Assembly: GCA_021613375.1 (NCBI GenBank)
Contig: CM038726.1
Coordinates: 16,048,341 to 16,112,340, forward strand
Direction: 5' to 3'
DNA length: 64,000 nt
Origin: Megaleporinus macrocephalus
Taxonomy: Eukaryota; Chordata; Actinopteri; Characiformes; Anostomidae
In this document: positions 11,155 through 19,455 of the stretch, piece after piece
Position numbering within the stretch: position 1 is the first letter of the stretch
Layout of the letters: each line of letters starts with the position of its first letter
Program-made: the position numbers and the translations under genes
The notes under the pieces: generated by a model
The model's input: the letters and a program-made list of their open reading frames with translations, nothing else
Databases searched by the model: none
What the model was told of the DNA's origin: nothing

Positions 11155-11609
11155 AGGAATATTTTAGCCGCAGAGGATTATGCCGGTTCCCCACTGGTCT
11201 ATAGTGTGTGATGCACTTTGCCATTGTTATGTTTAGTTTGTATTTTCACGTGTGCTTTGTTGTGTATTAGTGTGTTCTGTATGTCAGAGAGTTCAATGCA
11301 TATAAGAATTCCACGTGCATGAGGCAATGTATTTGCAAATAGAGCTGACTGGGCTGATTTTTCTATCCCTTTCATATATCAAGTGTTAAAGCAAACAAGA
11401 TCCTGTTTCATTGCTCATGGGAACGCAAGACACACTACACTATAAATCTCAGATGTTCTTTTCCACGTAAGTCACTCAAGATGTGGATAACAGAAGGTCT
11501 AACAGCAGAGAAATTATAGGTTCAGGATTAGACTCAGCATTCTAATCCTTTCTATTAAACATATGAGTGTCCAAAGAAAACTGATTAATAATTACAGGAG
11601 AAGTCTAAA

Positions 11610-11712
11610 CCCTTCTTAACTTTTAAAGTAAGTGAATGTGACGAGGTTTTTAATCCAAGTAATTTTAGACCATTTCTATTGATCCATTCAGAATGAAACA
11701 TTCACGCAATGT
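11610..11712 (+). mobile_element. Fragment of a dispersed palindromic MITE (family B)
   Basis: CATTTCTATTGATCCATTCA followed by GAATGAAACATTCACGCAAT closely matches the core of the fuller copy at 63175-63490. Other copies are at 29690-29945, 35560-35745 and 47636-47860. Confidence 0.55.
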
Positions 11713-12265
11713 ATCTCAGTGAAAACCTGAGACGCCGTCAAAGGCCCTCAACAGTATTTTTATTTTCCAGTCAAAACAGTCATTAAGTTATTTATTTCAG
11801 CGTCAGATAAACGTGTCGATAATACATAAAAACCTCAACAGCTAAATATATTATTAAGGTTTCAGTATCTAGTGCGTCCGCTCTTGGCCTTTATTACAGC
11901 TTCCATTCTTTTCAGGAGTCTTGGTTTAAATAGGGACATACTATGCTTTGCAATGTTTCCCTTTCCTGTTGTGTGTTATATAAATTTCTGTGCAGGTAAA
12001 TGATCTGCAGAGCTATAAGGTCTAAAGCATACATCAGAGGCAGCAACTCTTTCCCGCAGAAATCACTTTGTTTCAGCCCTTATGCTTTGTTACGAGATGA
12101 TGCAATCTTGTAACACAATCCTTTTTGCTGTCTATAAGCAAGCTTGGCACCCCCCTTACACAACACACAGCAACTGCGGAAGGCCACTTAGGGACAGAAC
12201 CACTCTGGCGGTTGACCAATCATAACAGAGTGAGCTGAGCCATCAGACAACACTGGGCTCACTGG
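11713..12265. other. No gene; older repeat at about 12160-12270 disrupted by the LTR element
   Basis: The last 110 bases (GACCAATCATAACAGAGTGA, then CACTGGGCTCACTGGGAGGT) appear to continue after the LTR element at 15130-15180 (GGAGCTGAAAGACACAGGAG, then AACAGTGTTTCAGATAGA). This is the order I associate with one dispersed fish repeat, so the LTR element probably landed inside an older copy. Confidence 0.4.
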
Positions 12266-13332
12266 GAGGTTGTCACGGTGTAGCTGAAGCGAGGAAAGGC
12301 AGTTGCAGACACAATTGCGAACTGTAGTTTAAACACGGATTTAATATTGAAACAGACGGAGTACACCACAACAACAGTAACATTAACATAAACAACAACA
12401 ATGAACGACAAGGGAGAGGGCAAAACAGGCGGACTAAATACACAGGATAACGAGAGGGAAACGGAAACAGGTGGTGAACATGATGGGACACAGGTGGAGG
12501 GCCGAGGCAAGGAACACATGACAAAAGGTAAACAAAGACCACGTGGACTTGACAGGACGTAAACAAGCGAGGGACGCGGGGAACATGGCGGGGTATGACA
12601 GCACCCCCCCTCAAAGGACGCAGCTCCAGAGGCGAGAAAGAGAACACACCCCGGGAGCCCGCCTCGAGGAGGAGACCCAGAAAACAAAACAGGGACCAGG
12701 AGAACAGGAACAGACGGACGGACCAGGAGAACAGGAACAGACGGACCAGGGACGGACCAGGAGACCAGGAACAGACAAAGACCAGGAACAGACAGACGGA
12801 CGGACCAGGAACAGACAGACGGACGGACCAGGAACAGACAGACGGACGGACCAGGAACAGACAGACGGACGGACCAGGAACAGACAGAGACCAGGAACAG
12901 ACAGAGACCAGGAACAGACAGAGACCAGGAACAGACAGACGGACGGACCAGGAACAGACAGACGGACGGACCAGGAACAGACAGAGACCAGGAACAGACA
13001 GACGGACGGACCAGGAACAGACAGAGACCAGGCAGACAGGCACAGAAAACCAGGAACGGGCACAGAAAAAAACAGGCAAACAGGAACCAGAACAAAAAAC
13101 CAGGGACAGACAAACAAATCAGGAAAGACGAGGACGAGTAAGGACGACGAGACGAAACGGGAGGAAGACGACGAGAAGTTACAGGAGGAAGCCGACGAGA
13201 CGACAAGGGAGGAGGGAGACGAGAGAAACGAGGAACACGACGAGAGGCCAAGGGAGGAGGCTGACGAGAAGACTCAGGAGGAGGATGACGAGACGAAACG
13301 GGAGGAGGCCAAAACGAGGACAAGGAAAACAA
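12259..13332 (-). CDS. LTR-element open frame after one TGA, through the downstream LTR
   Basis: It is in the same frame as the ORF ending at 13351 and restarts 19 bases further on. It encodes serine/proline/arginine-rich repeats (SSRRLPPVSSRR-like), then a long S/V/C/L-rich array from the 17- and 23-bp DNA repeats, then runs through the LTR and 12 bases past it. The 17- and 23-bp units are not multiples of three and have no stops in any minus frame, so openness is weak evidence of coding. It is more likely an untranslated or low-complexity tail. Confidence 0.25.
   Translation of the reverse strand: MFSLSSFWPPPVSSRHPPPESSRQPPPLASRRVPRFSRLPPPLSSRRLPPVTSRRLPPVSSRRPYSSSSFLICLSVPGFLFWFLFACFFLCPFLVFCACLPGLCLFLVRPSVCSWSLSVPGPSVCLFLVRPSVCSWSLSVPGLCLFLVSVCSWSVRLSVPGPSVCLFLVRPSVCSWSVRLSVPGLCLFLVSWSVPGPSVPVLLVRPSVPVLLVPVLFSGSPPRGGLPGCVLFLASGAASFEGGCCHTPPCSPRPSLVYVLSSPRGLCLPFVMCSLPRPSTCVPSCSPPVSVSLSLSCVFSPPVLPSPLSFIVVVYVNVTVVVVYSVCFNIKSVFKLQFAIVSATAFPRFSYTVTTSQ
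12266..12270. repeat. 5-bp target-site duplication of the LTR element (left)
   Basis: GAGGT directly abuts the element; its twin is at 15125-15129. Confidence 0.9.
12271..12600 (-). repeat. Downstream (3') LTR of the minus-strand retrotransposon
   Basis: 330 bp beginning TGTCACGGTGTAGCTG and ending GGGGTATGACA on the plus strand, with the same internal signals as its partner. Confidence 0.95.
12604..12612 (-). promoter_or_regulatory. Polypurine tract
   Basis: GAGGGGGGG on the minus strand, three bases from the downstream LTR. This is the expected plus-strand priming site for LTR retrotransposons and fixes the element's orientation. Confidence 0.75.
12690..13040 (-). repeat. Mixed 17/23-bp tandem array
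   Basis: ACCAGGAACAGACAG cores are spaced by 17 bases (with AG) or 23 bases (with ACGGACGG). Minus-strand reading is stop-free in all three frames, which explains the several overlapping long ORFs here; the plus-strand E/Q/R/T-rich ORFs are also by-products. Confidence 0.9.
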
Positions 13333-13350
13333 CGAAACACCAGACAGGAC

Positions 13351-14223
13351 TCAAAACCGGGAACAGGACAAAACACGAGACAACAGACCAGGAGGGGGAC
13401 AAGGCAGAAAAACAGGAACAAACAGAACGACGGGGACAGGAACACGGAAACCAAAAACAGGAACAGGGACAAAAACGGGAACAGGAACAAAAACGGGAAC
13501 AAAACAAGGCAAAGAAACAGAACAGGGCGGGCGGGCGGGAGCAACAAAGTCTGCCTTAACAGGTAGCTTACGCGGGACAAAACCATGAAGCGCTCTGGGC
13601 GCAAAGTCAGGAAGCGCACAGGGGGCGGAGTCAGGAGGCGCCCAGATCACCGTCCGGGGGGCGGAGTCAGGAGGCGCACAGGGGGCGGAGTCAGGAGGCG
13701 CCCAGATCACCGTCCGGGGGGCGGAGTCAGGAGGCGCACAGGGAGCGGAGTCAGGAGGCGGGACAGACCGGACCACCGTCCGGGGAGCAGGCACGGGAAC
13801 AGACCGGACCACCGTCCGGGGAGCAGGCACGGGAACAGACCGGACCACCGTCCGGGGAGCAGGCACGGGAACAGACCGGACCTCCGTCCGGGGAGCAGGC
13901 CGGACCACCGTCCGGGGAGCAGGCACGGGAACAGACCGGACCACCGTCCGGGGAGCAGGCACGGGAACAGACCGGGGAGCTTGAACAGGAGCCGGCTGGG
14001 GAGCCGGGACTGCGGCGACGTCCACGGAGGCAGCGGGCCGCGCTGCGGCGACGTCCACGGAGGCAGCGGGCCGCGCTGCGGCGACGTCCACGGAGGCAGT
14101 GGGCCGCGCTGCATTGACGTCCACGGAGGCAGCGGGCCGCGCTACATTGACGTCCACGGAGGCAGCGGGCCGCGCTGCATTGACGTCCACGGAGGCAGCG
14201 GGCCGCGCTGCATTGACGTCCAC
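13351..14223 (-). CDS. LTR-element ORF, continuation of the repeat-rich reading frame
   Basis: Beyond the one-base deletion this frame carries on the 11-residue ASVDVNAARPA-type repeat, then a 12-residue unit (VPVPAPRTVVRS), then 20-residue PPDSAP units with a RTVIWA phrase, and ends in a V/P/F-rich tail at a TGA (13353-13351). It is best read as the downstream part of the ORF starting at 14792. The content is low-complexity and proline-rich with no enzyme motif. Whether a protein is made is unknown. Confidence 0.45.
   Translation of the reverse strand: MDVNAARPAASVDVNAARPAASVDVNVARPAASVDVNAARPTASVDVAAARPAASVDVAAARPAASVDVAAVPAPQPAPVQAPRSVPVPAPRTVVRSVPVPAPRTVVRPAPRTEVRSVPVPAPRTVVRSVPVPAPRTVVRSVPVPAPRTVVRSVPPPDSAPCAPPDSAPRTVIWAPPDSAPCAPPDSAPRTVIWAPPDSAPCALPDFAPRALHGFVPRKLPVKADFVAPARPPCSVSLPCFVPVFVPVPVFVPVPVFGFRVPVPVVLFVPVFLPCPPPGLLSRVLSCSRF
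13620..13755 (-). repeat. 60-bp tandem repeat, two exact copies plus partial
   Basis: The bases at 13621-13680 recur exactly at 13681-13740, and a third partial unit follows. Confidence 0.95.
13766..13982 (-). repeat. 36-bp tandem repeat, about 6 units
   Basis: Units of CACCGTCCGGGGAGCAGGCA followed by CGGGAACAGACCGGAC. One unit is shortened near 13900. It keeps the minus frame (12 residues per unit). Confidence 0.9.
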
Positions 14224-14334
14224 GGAGGCAGCGGCCGCGCTGCATTGACGTCCACGGAGGCAGCGGGCCGCGCTGCATTGACGTCCACGGAGGCAGCGGG
14301 CCGCGCTGCATTGACGTCCACGGAGGCAGCGGGA
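14020..14334 (-). repeat. 33-bp tandem repeat, about 10 units
   Basis: Unit built on GACGTCCACGGAGGCAGCGG plus GCCGCGCTGCATT. Two more units lie at 14405-14455. It encodes an 11-residue repeat on the minus strand. One unit has lost a G and one has a stop-creating TA in the shifted frame. Confidence 0.92.
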
Positions 14335-14792
14335 GCTGCGGTGACGCCCTCGGAGACAGGGGGAGTAGGAACAGGAGCCGACTGAGGAGAAGGGACTGCG
14401 GCGGCGTCCACGGAGGCAGCGGGCCGCGCTGCATTGACGTCCACGGAGGCAGCGGAGCAGAAGCAGGCGGGGCTGGAGAGCGGCGCCACGACGGAGTGAG
14501 CGCGTGGCCGCGGCTCTGTGCAGGGGGGGCTGGAGAGCGGCGCCACGACGGAGTGAGCGCGTGGCCGCGGCTCTGTGCAGGCGGGCGCCCGCGAAGTCTG
14601 CTTCCGGCTACGGCGTTTGCTACGCCGCTTAGCCTGGTTCGCCGAGACGGCTGCACACCCGGCCGCCATCTCAGCCGCGAGCAGAGCGGGGTTATCCGCC
14701 TCCAGCAGCGCACAGAGCTCCCAAGCGGAGAGAAAATCTTCGTGTTCGATCCGGGGGATCAAACAGCTCGCTGTGTCCTTGTGGTCGTTCAT
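14142..14792 (-). CDS. LTR-element ORF, N-terminal part (possible Gag-like protein, frameshifted)
   Basis: The start codon lies inside the predicted primer site, two bases from the LTR. The first 80 or so residues are non-repetitive and begin MNDHKDTASCLIPRIEHEDF, followed by an acidic, leucine-rich stretch (LSAWELCALLEADNP, ALLAAEMAAG). A basic patch follows (KRRSKRRSRK), then two 19-residue repeats, then proline/alanine repeats with an ASVDVNAARPA unit. A one-base deletion in a repeat unit near 14231-14234 (GCGGCC where other units have GCGGGCC) throws it into another frame that stops at 14142. Position and layout suggest a Gag-like product, but I see no CCHC zinc knuckle or protease motif, so function is unassigned. 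Confidence 0.55.
   Translation of the reverse strand: MNDHKDTASCLIPRIEHEDFLSAWELCALLEADNPALLAAEMAAGCAAVSANQAKRRSKRRSRKQTSRAPACTEPRPRAHSVVAPLSSPPCTEPRPRAHSVVAPLSSPACFCSAASVDVNAARPAASVDAAAVPSPQSAPVPTPPVSEGVTAAPAASVDVNAARPAASVDVNAARPAASVDVNAARPLPPWTSMQRGPLPPWTSMQRGPLPPWTSM
14469..14583 (-). repeat. 57-bp direct repeat, two copies
   Basis: GGCTGGAGAGCGGCGCCACG starts copies at 14471 and 14528 that are identical through GGCTCTGTGCAGG. Encodes 19 residues per unit. Confidence 0.9.
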
Positions 14793-14793
14793 T
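14784..14793 (-). promoter_or_regulatory. Predicted self-primer binding site
   Basis: On the minus strand the site reads AATGAACGAC, one base inside the upstream LTR. Its complement GTCGTTCATT occurs in the LTR at 12409-12400 (minus), where the transcript is predicted to begin. The pairing is 10 of 10 with the downstream LTR and 9 of 10 plus one G-U wobble with the upstream LTR. No tRNA-complementary TGG motif is present. Tf1 and sushi elements are known to prime this way; use here is inferred. Confidence 0.6.
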
Positions 14794-14794
14794 C

Positions 14795-15124
14795 TGTCAC
14801 GGTGTAGCTGAAGCGAGGAAAGGCAGTTGCAGACACAATTGCGAACTGTAGTTTAAACACGGATTTAATATTGAAACAGACGGAGTACACCACAACAACA
14901 GTAACATTAACATAAACAACAACAATGAACAACAAGGGAGAGGGCAAAACAGGCGGACTAAATACACAGGATAACGAGAGGGAAACGGAAACAGGTGGTG
15001 AACATGATGGGACACAGGTGGAGGGCCGAGGCAAGGAACACATGACAAAAGGTAAACAAAGACCACGTGGACTTGACAGGACGTAAACAAGCGAGGGACG
15101 CGGGGAACATGGCGGGGTATGACA
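14795..15124 (-). repeat. Upstream (5') LTR of the minus-strand retrotransposon
   Basis: 330 bp, identical to 12271-12600 except one base: A at 14931 versus G at 12407. On the minus strand it holds TATTTAG (14964-14958), a predicted start at 14933 and ATTAAA (14869-14864). Confidence 0.95.
14958..14964 (-). promoter_or_regulatory. TATA-like box of the LTR promoter
   Basis: TATTTAG on the minus strand, starting 31 bases upstream of the predicted first transcribed base (14933). The same motif is at 12440-12434 in the other LTR. Confidence 0.5.
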
Positions 15125-15129
15125 GAGGT
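15125..15129. repeat. 5-bp target-site duplication of the LTR element (right)
   Basis: GAGGT follows the terminal CA of the LTR. Five bases is the usual size for Gypsy-type integrases. Confidence 0.9.
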
Positions 15130-15184
15130 GGAGCTGAAAGACACAGGAGCTCTAACAGTGTTTCAGATAGACCGTAAATACAGT

Positions 15185-15545
15185 CGTACAGATGTAAGAT
15201 AAAATAATCCTTTATTAGTCCCACAGTTGGGGGTAGCTCACAATTTACAGAGTTACAGCAGAAAAGGGATACAAAAAATAAATAAATAAACAGTACAATA
15301 TACACAATATAAATAATAAAAAGTCAATAACTCTTGAGATTGTATTTACAAATAATTGCACATTGCTTCTGAATTGCACAGGGGGAATGAAAAATATTGC
15401 ACATTGCGTTACACTGAAAAATTCTATTTCCTGTAAGTGTGTAGAGTTTAAGTGTGTGTATGTAGTCGGCTGTGTGTATGTGGTCAGCTGGGAGCAGTGC
15501 TGGTTGTAGAGTCTAACAGCAGCAGGAAAGAAGGACCTCTGATGA
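15185..15545 (-). mobile_element. LINE 3' end (UTR and C-terminal tail)
   Basis: On the minus strand the end of the coding part (CTTTCCTGCTGCTGTTAGAC then CTACAACCAGCACTGC) is followed by an AT-rich UTR. The terminal phrase is GTGGGACTAATAAAGGATTA. This is the usual ending of a fish CR1/Rex-like LINE. It is 5'-truncated and non-coding. Confidence 0.7.
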
Positions 15546-17739
15546 CACCAAAAGAGTGACAGAGAAATATGGTATCATTTTTAACGAAGGCCTATATAAA
15601 ATTAATTAAGGCCACTCAGGATAAAAAGCATGTTTTAAGCAAATACTAGAGTAAACTGGATTATCGGACATGTCGGTGATTCACTGCATTCTCAGCCCAC
15701 AGAACAAAGCATAATGATAATAACCAGCAAGGCTAGCTAGAGAGAGATGGGGAGAAAACCTCTAAAAAGCTTTAAGCATGGTTAAAAACAACAATGTTTA
15801 AGCAAGACACAAAGAAATTGAGAAATGAAAGTCTATGATTGATTTGCAAAATGCAAAACAGGCAGCAAAGTTAGTCAGTTCAATCAGTCTACCTGTACTG
15901 TAAGGCCTAAGATGGCCAGCTTAATGTTAATGTACCATTATACACTAGCTAATTAACTAAATAGCCACATTTTTTGTGAACTACACTTTAAGTGAGGTTT
16001 CTTTGAAAAATAGCTTTTTTTTGCTGCCATCCTCACTCGCTTTTCACACCCATGTGTCACCCATGTTGTACCTAAGTCTTACACAGTAAGTCTCAAAGCT
16101 TTCCTTTCAGTTTTGGTGCTGCTAACAACCAAACGTAGCTACAGAGTTTCACGTGACAGCCGGGATAGGCACAGCCAATCACACTAGCCATATGACTTGA
16201 TTTAACCCTTTCTGCACCTCAAGGTTAATCCGAGGTTGACTGATCTGGGTCTTTTTTTTCAGAGGGGATCAAATTATTACTGGGGACACATCACTTCAGT
16301 CCATGCTAATTCTATGCCCTTGGTCACAATCCCCACCGGATGTAGTGGCATTGCCCAAATTGTCCTACGATCATGATGCTGTCTCTATAACAGATGTCCA
16401 CAGGTTATCTAATCATATGAAAGCCACATCCAGAAGGGCAGGACAGAGCCATCTTCAGCAGTACAGCAGAGAATGATTGTATTACTGGCTAAAAATATCT
16501 GTATGTTGAGCTTGAATAAGTAGTCATTCTAACATTTCAGCACTTAAGAAATGCAACAGGAATGAATTTAGCTTAGAAAGAGTTTCACTTTCTCACATTT
16601 CTCTGCCGCAACCTACATAAGTCAGCTGGGATATGGTAATTTCCACTGGCAACCAAAAAAAAGAAATAAAACAAAACAAAAAAAATAATGGGGTACATGC
16701 TGGCGCTTTGCATCAATGAGACTTTGTGTCCTTGTTTCAGGTCTAAAGCGAGAGTGGAGCTTGGTTTTCTACTGTCTCTTACAGTTTCTGTGCTCCAGTA
16801 CCATTTATAGGCTTTTCCTTCCTTGAAAACTAAATCTAAAATATAATCTCCACAAAAATACCTGCATGACAATAAAAAAGCTGATGATCGGATAAAATTG
16901 TCTAAACACATAGTGATCTTTGACTGCACTCTGTGTGGTATGTGGAGCTGGTAAAAGGATGTGGATACAAGGTAGATGTACCTATCAAAGTTGAACTGCA
17001 TGGTGAGTGAACGTTTAAGATTGTGGTTCTGATAAAGTGGTCAGGAAGTATATGTACAAGGTCAGTGTTTCTCATAAAGTTAAATGGTGAGTGTGGAGTG
17101 TGTAGGCCCTGTACAGTTATTTTCTAGTTTCCCCTCTTCTTCTGTCTTCCATTTTAATGTAAAACATGGAGGCCCAGGTTAATCCTCCTCATATGCGGCC
17201 CCAAGTCGGCTCCAAAACTTAATGTGTTGGAAAAAGATGTATTTAATAAAAGAGGCCAAAGCAGTCTGGTATAATGCCCTGCCCTACCAATGCTAATGCA
17301 TCTTCTAATATAACATAACTGAAGATATAGTACTACTAATCCTTTAGACCTGCAGTGTACGGATAAGAAATTACACCACACACACAAACACTTGCATTAT
17401 TATCTCCATGGTGGGCTTAACATTTACTGCAGTCTCATAATATAAAACCCATTTAGAATTCAAATAGTGGTGACCAAAACAGCAATATAGACACATATAC
17501 AAACTATATGTGACTATGAAATGTTTTTAGTCTGTTTTGTCCTCATGAACTCAAAGTTTAAACCTGTGTTATGTGGTGCATCATGTCTTGTATATCAAAA
17601 AGGGATACATCCAGAGAAAGCCTAGAGTAGGGGTCTTAAAGAGCCCCCAGCTAATCCACATTTTCAACTTTTGGGGTTGGATTGTGGAGAAATTCACCAC
17701 TAACAAGGGTACACGTCCTTTACCCCACCCGCCCAAATT
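15546..17739. other. No gene recognised; 138-codon minus ORF at 16585-17001
   Basis: The minus-strand ORF at 16585-17001 is the longest non-repetitive ORF in this stretch, but it has no family motif, and part of it (about 16930-16980) weakly resembles the arm of the palindromic element at 45555-46326. I treat it as chance. The rest is AT-rich with a Kpn-like mixture of short homopolymers and nothing assignable. Confidence 0.5.
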
Positions 17740-17892
17740 CATTATTAAAAAGTACTGTCAGTTTACATGACCTTAATAACTTGATCATAATAAGATGTTG
17801 GCAGTTATCTATTTATTCAAGTGATTATGTAAACAACATAGTCCACTTGCTTAGATCGAAGTAAGGTCTAGAAATCCAATTATGAAGTAGGA
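17740..17892. mobile_element. MITE remnant (TCATAATAAGAT...CTAGAAATCCAATTATG type)
   Basis: Shares order and motifs with 20932-21007 (GATCATAATTAGATTTTGGC, AAAAATCCAGTTATGAAATA) and with 41250-41390 (TTATTTAAGTGGTCATACAC). In two of the three places it sits directly before a fragment of the palindromic element. Confidence 0.5.
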
Positions 17893-18154
17893 AAAAGAGG
17901 GCTGGACAAAAACTCCAGCAGCACTGCTGTATCTGATCTACTCATGCCAGCACAATACACACTAACACATAATACCTGCTCTGTGGTGATCCTGTGGGGA
18001 CTATTATTATTACTATAATCCAGACTATTGAAGAGTAGAGGGATAACAAAATACATGGATAATCATATGGACTACAGTCTGTAGTTGTCAAACTACAAAG
18101 TGCTCCTACATGATAAGTGAAGTTGATAAAATAGATAATGAGTATAGAAACCAG
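17893..18154 (+). mobile_element. Right-arm fragment of the palindromic element
   Basis: ACTCCAGCAGCACTGCTGTA, TGCCAGCACAATACACACTA, then GGACTACAGTCTGTAGTTGT and AACTACAAAGTGCTCC match the right arm of the complete copy at 45555-46326. It is cut off before the terminal GGTGGTTTTAATG by another MITE. Confidence 0.75.
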
Positions 18155-18258
18155 TAGGGGTGTGCCATATTGTATCGTACCCAATAATATTGCCAACATT
18201 TTTGAATATCATAAATGATATTATACCCTGAAATATCGTGCCATATCACCCGTCCCTA
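18155..18258. mobile_element. Small MITE with TAGGGGTGTGCCATAT end
   Basis: About 104 bp. The left end TAGGGGTGTGCCATAT is matched imperfectly by the complement of the right end ATATCACCCGTCCCTA. It abuts the truncated palindromic element. Confidence 0.55.
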
Positions 18259-18493
18259 ATTATCACATCAGGTACTACTTTTTACTGTTTTTAGCAAAAG
18301 AAAAATTCACACTTTTCTCATTTCCCATTATATATCTACTAGAGACAGATTTTATCTGTCCAGTATCATTCATTTTACTCCAGTCCTTGATATATGGAGA
18401 TATTTGGAGTGTATTATCTAGTATTGTGACATTCTGGATCATTGACTTCTGTTACAATCTGATGAAAATTCTTGTATTTTTTAATATCTCAGT

Positions 18494-18678
18494 TAGGGGT
18501 GTGCCATATCATATCAAATGCAATAATAAAATTTAATTTTCATATTGTTGCAGTAGTGTATTCTTGAAATATTTTTTTTTTTAATTTAATGTTTTGTCAT
18601 ATCACCAGGAGTATCATTATCACAAAAATACCACAAAATATCATGATATTATTGTAGGGCCATATCGCCCACCCCTAG
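18494..18678. mobile_element. MITE of the GGGCGATATGGC family, 185 bp
   Basis: Ends TAGGGGTGTGCCATATC and, on the complement, CTAGGGGTGGGCGATATGGC. The interior has ATATCATGATATTATT-like motifs typical of this abundant fish family. A partial end is seen at 34250-34318. Confidence 0.65.
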
Positions 18679-18713
18679 AAACCAGGCATATTTATATAGA
18701 ATAGTGCAACTAA

Positions 18714-19378
18714 TGTCTAGTTCACACACTACACGGTTTTAGCCAGCTTTTCCAGTTGGCTCGCTCAGCCATGTAATGTGAGCTGCTGAAAGACACTCGC
18801 TGAGTGGTCTCCGAGTGGTCCCCAACTAATCACAGGTGTCTGGCAAACATATAGCATGTTGTTACAGCTTGCTACAGCCAATGGGATCACGTAGAGAGGG
18901 TAGCGTGCCACCGTTGGCGCAATCTCTCTGCGACTGCGGGCGATGCGACAATCGAGAAAGAGTACTGCTGGTTCCGTGCCTTTATCCATCTTCTCGTCCA
19001 CATTGGTTCCTTTCTCTTCTTTCTTTCGTCACTGCAAATCAGCGCAGTAACAACTTGTATCGCTTGTTTATTGATGTCCATTTTGGAAATAACTTGTGTT
19101 CTACGTGGTATCGCTGGTTCACACCTGCGTTAAGTTCTCACGAGAGTTTCGTTCTTGTGTGTTCTCGTGACAGAAAATGTGTTTTTGTACAGCAGGCAGA
19201 TGAGTGGGTGGTTCCCCAGGGTGAAAGTCATGTAATTCATGACCCCGTGACACCGATCAGTCATGTAGTGTGAAAGCCACAACAACTGAAAGACTCATGA
19301 TTACAGCACAATCAGTCACGTAGTGTGAACGGCACAAAGACCTGACCACTCAAACAGTAATGTAGTGTGAACCAGGCA
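18714..19378. mobile_element. PIF/Harbinger-type MITE, 665 bp
   Basis: Terminal inverted repeats TGTCTAGTTCACACACTACA and, from the right, TGCCTGGTTCACACTACATT. TAA lies at both borders (18711-18713 and 19379-19381), as expected for Harbinger target duplications. TAGTGTGAA motifs recur inside (19265, 19320). The 145-codon plus ORF at 18836-19273 shows no transposase motif and is taken as chance. Confidence 0.8.
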
Positions 19379-19403
19379 TAAGCAATACTCCTTAAACTGT
19401 AGG

Positions 19404-19455
19404 GGTGTAAGCCTAATCTTGGACTAGCATTTTTCTTCCAGTGGAGAATCTCCAG
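19404..19455. mobile_element. Fragment of the TTGGACTA MITE
   Basis: GTAAGCCTAATCTTGGACTA and GAGAATCTC resemble the left half of the fuller copy at 35867-35976. Confidence 0.4.

Larger units (their letters stand above)
12271..15124 (-). mobile_element. Non-autonomous LTR retrotransposon, nearly intact (Tf1/sushi-like Gypsy suspected)
   Basis: The 2854-bp element is bounded by two 330-bp direct repeats that start TG and end CA, and is flanked by GAGGT on both sides (12266-12270 and 15125-15129). Orientation is minus: a G-rich polypurine tract lies next to the 12271-12600 LTR, and a TATA-like box and ATTAAA signal lie in proper order on the minus strand. There is no tRNA-type TGG primer site. 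The 10 bases just inside the upstream LTR instead pair with the predicted transcript start, as in Tf1 and sushi. The 2.2-kb interior encodes an unfamiliar ORF with long tandem repeats. It shows no protease, reverse transcriptase, RNase H or integrase, so the element must depend on enzymes supplied elsewhere. GC content is far above the surroundings. Confidence 0.93.

Noticed and set aside
12543..13566. Two long plus-strand ORFs (338 and 323 codons) rich in E, Q, R and T
   Set aside because: They lie antisense to the LTR element and are open only because the 17/23-bp and related repeats lack stop codons; composition follows the repeat unit.
13585..14385. 266-codon plus-strand ORF with HRPGSRHGNRPD and HGGSGPRC repeats
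   Set aside because: Antisense shadow of the 33- and 36-bp repeats of the minus-strand element; no independent start or promoter context.
16585..17001. 138-codon minus-strand ORF
   Set aside because: No motif or splice context; contains a poly-F/aromatic stretch from A-rich DNA and a possible repeat fragment. Kept only as a note.
18836..19273. 145-codon plus-strand ORF
   Set aside because: Wholly inside the Harbinger-type MITE and without transposase motifs.
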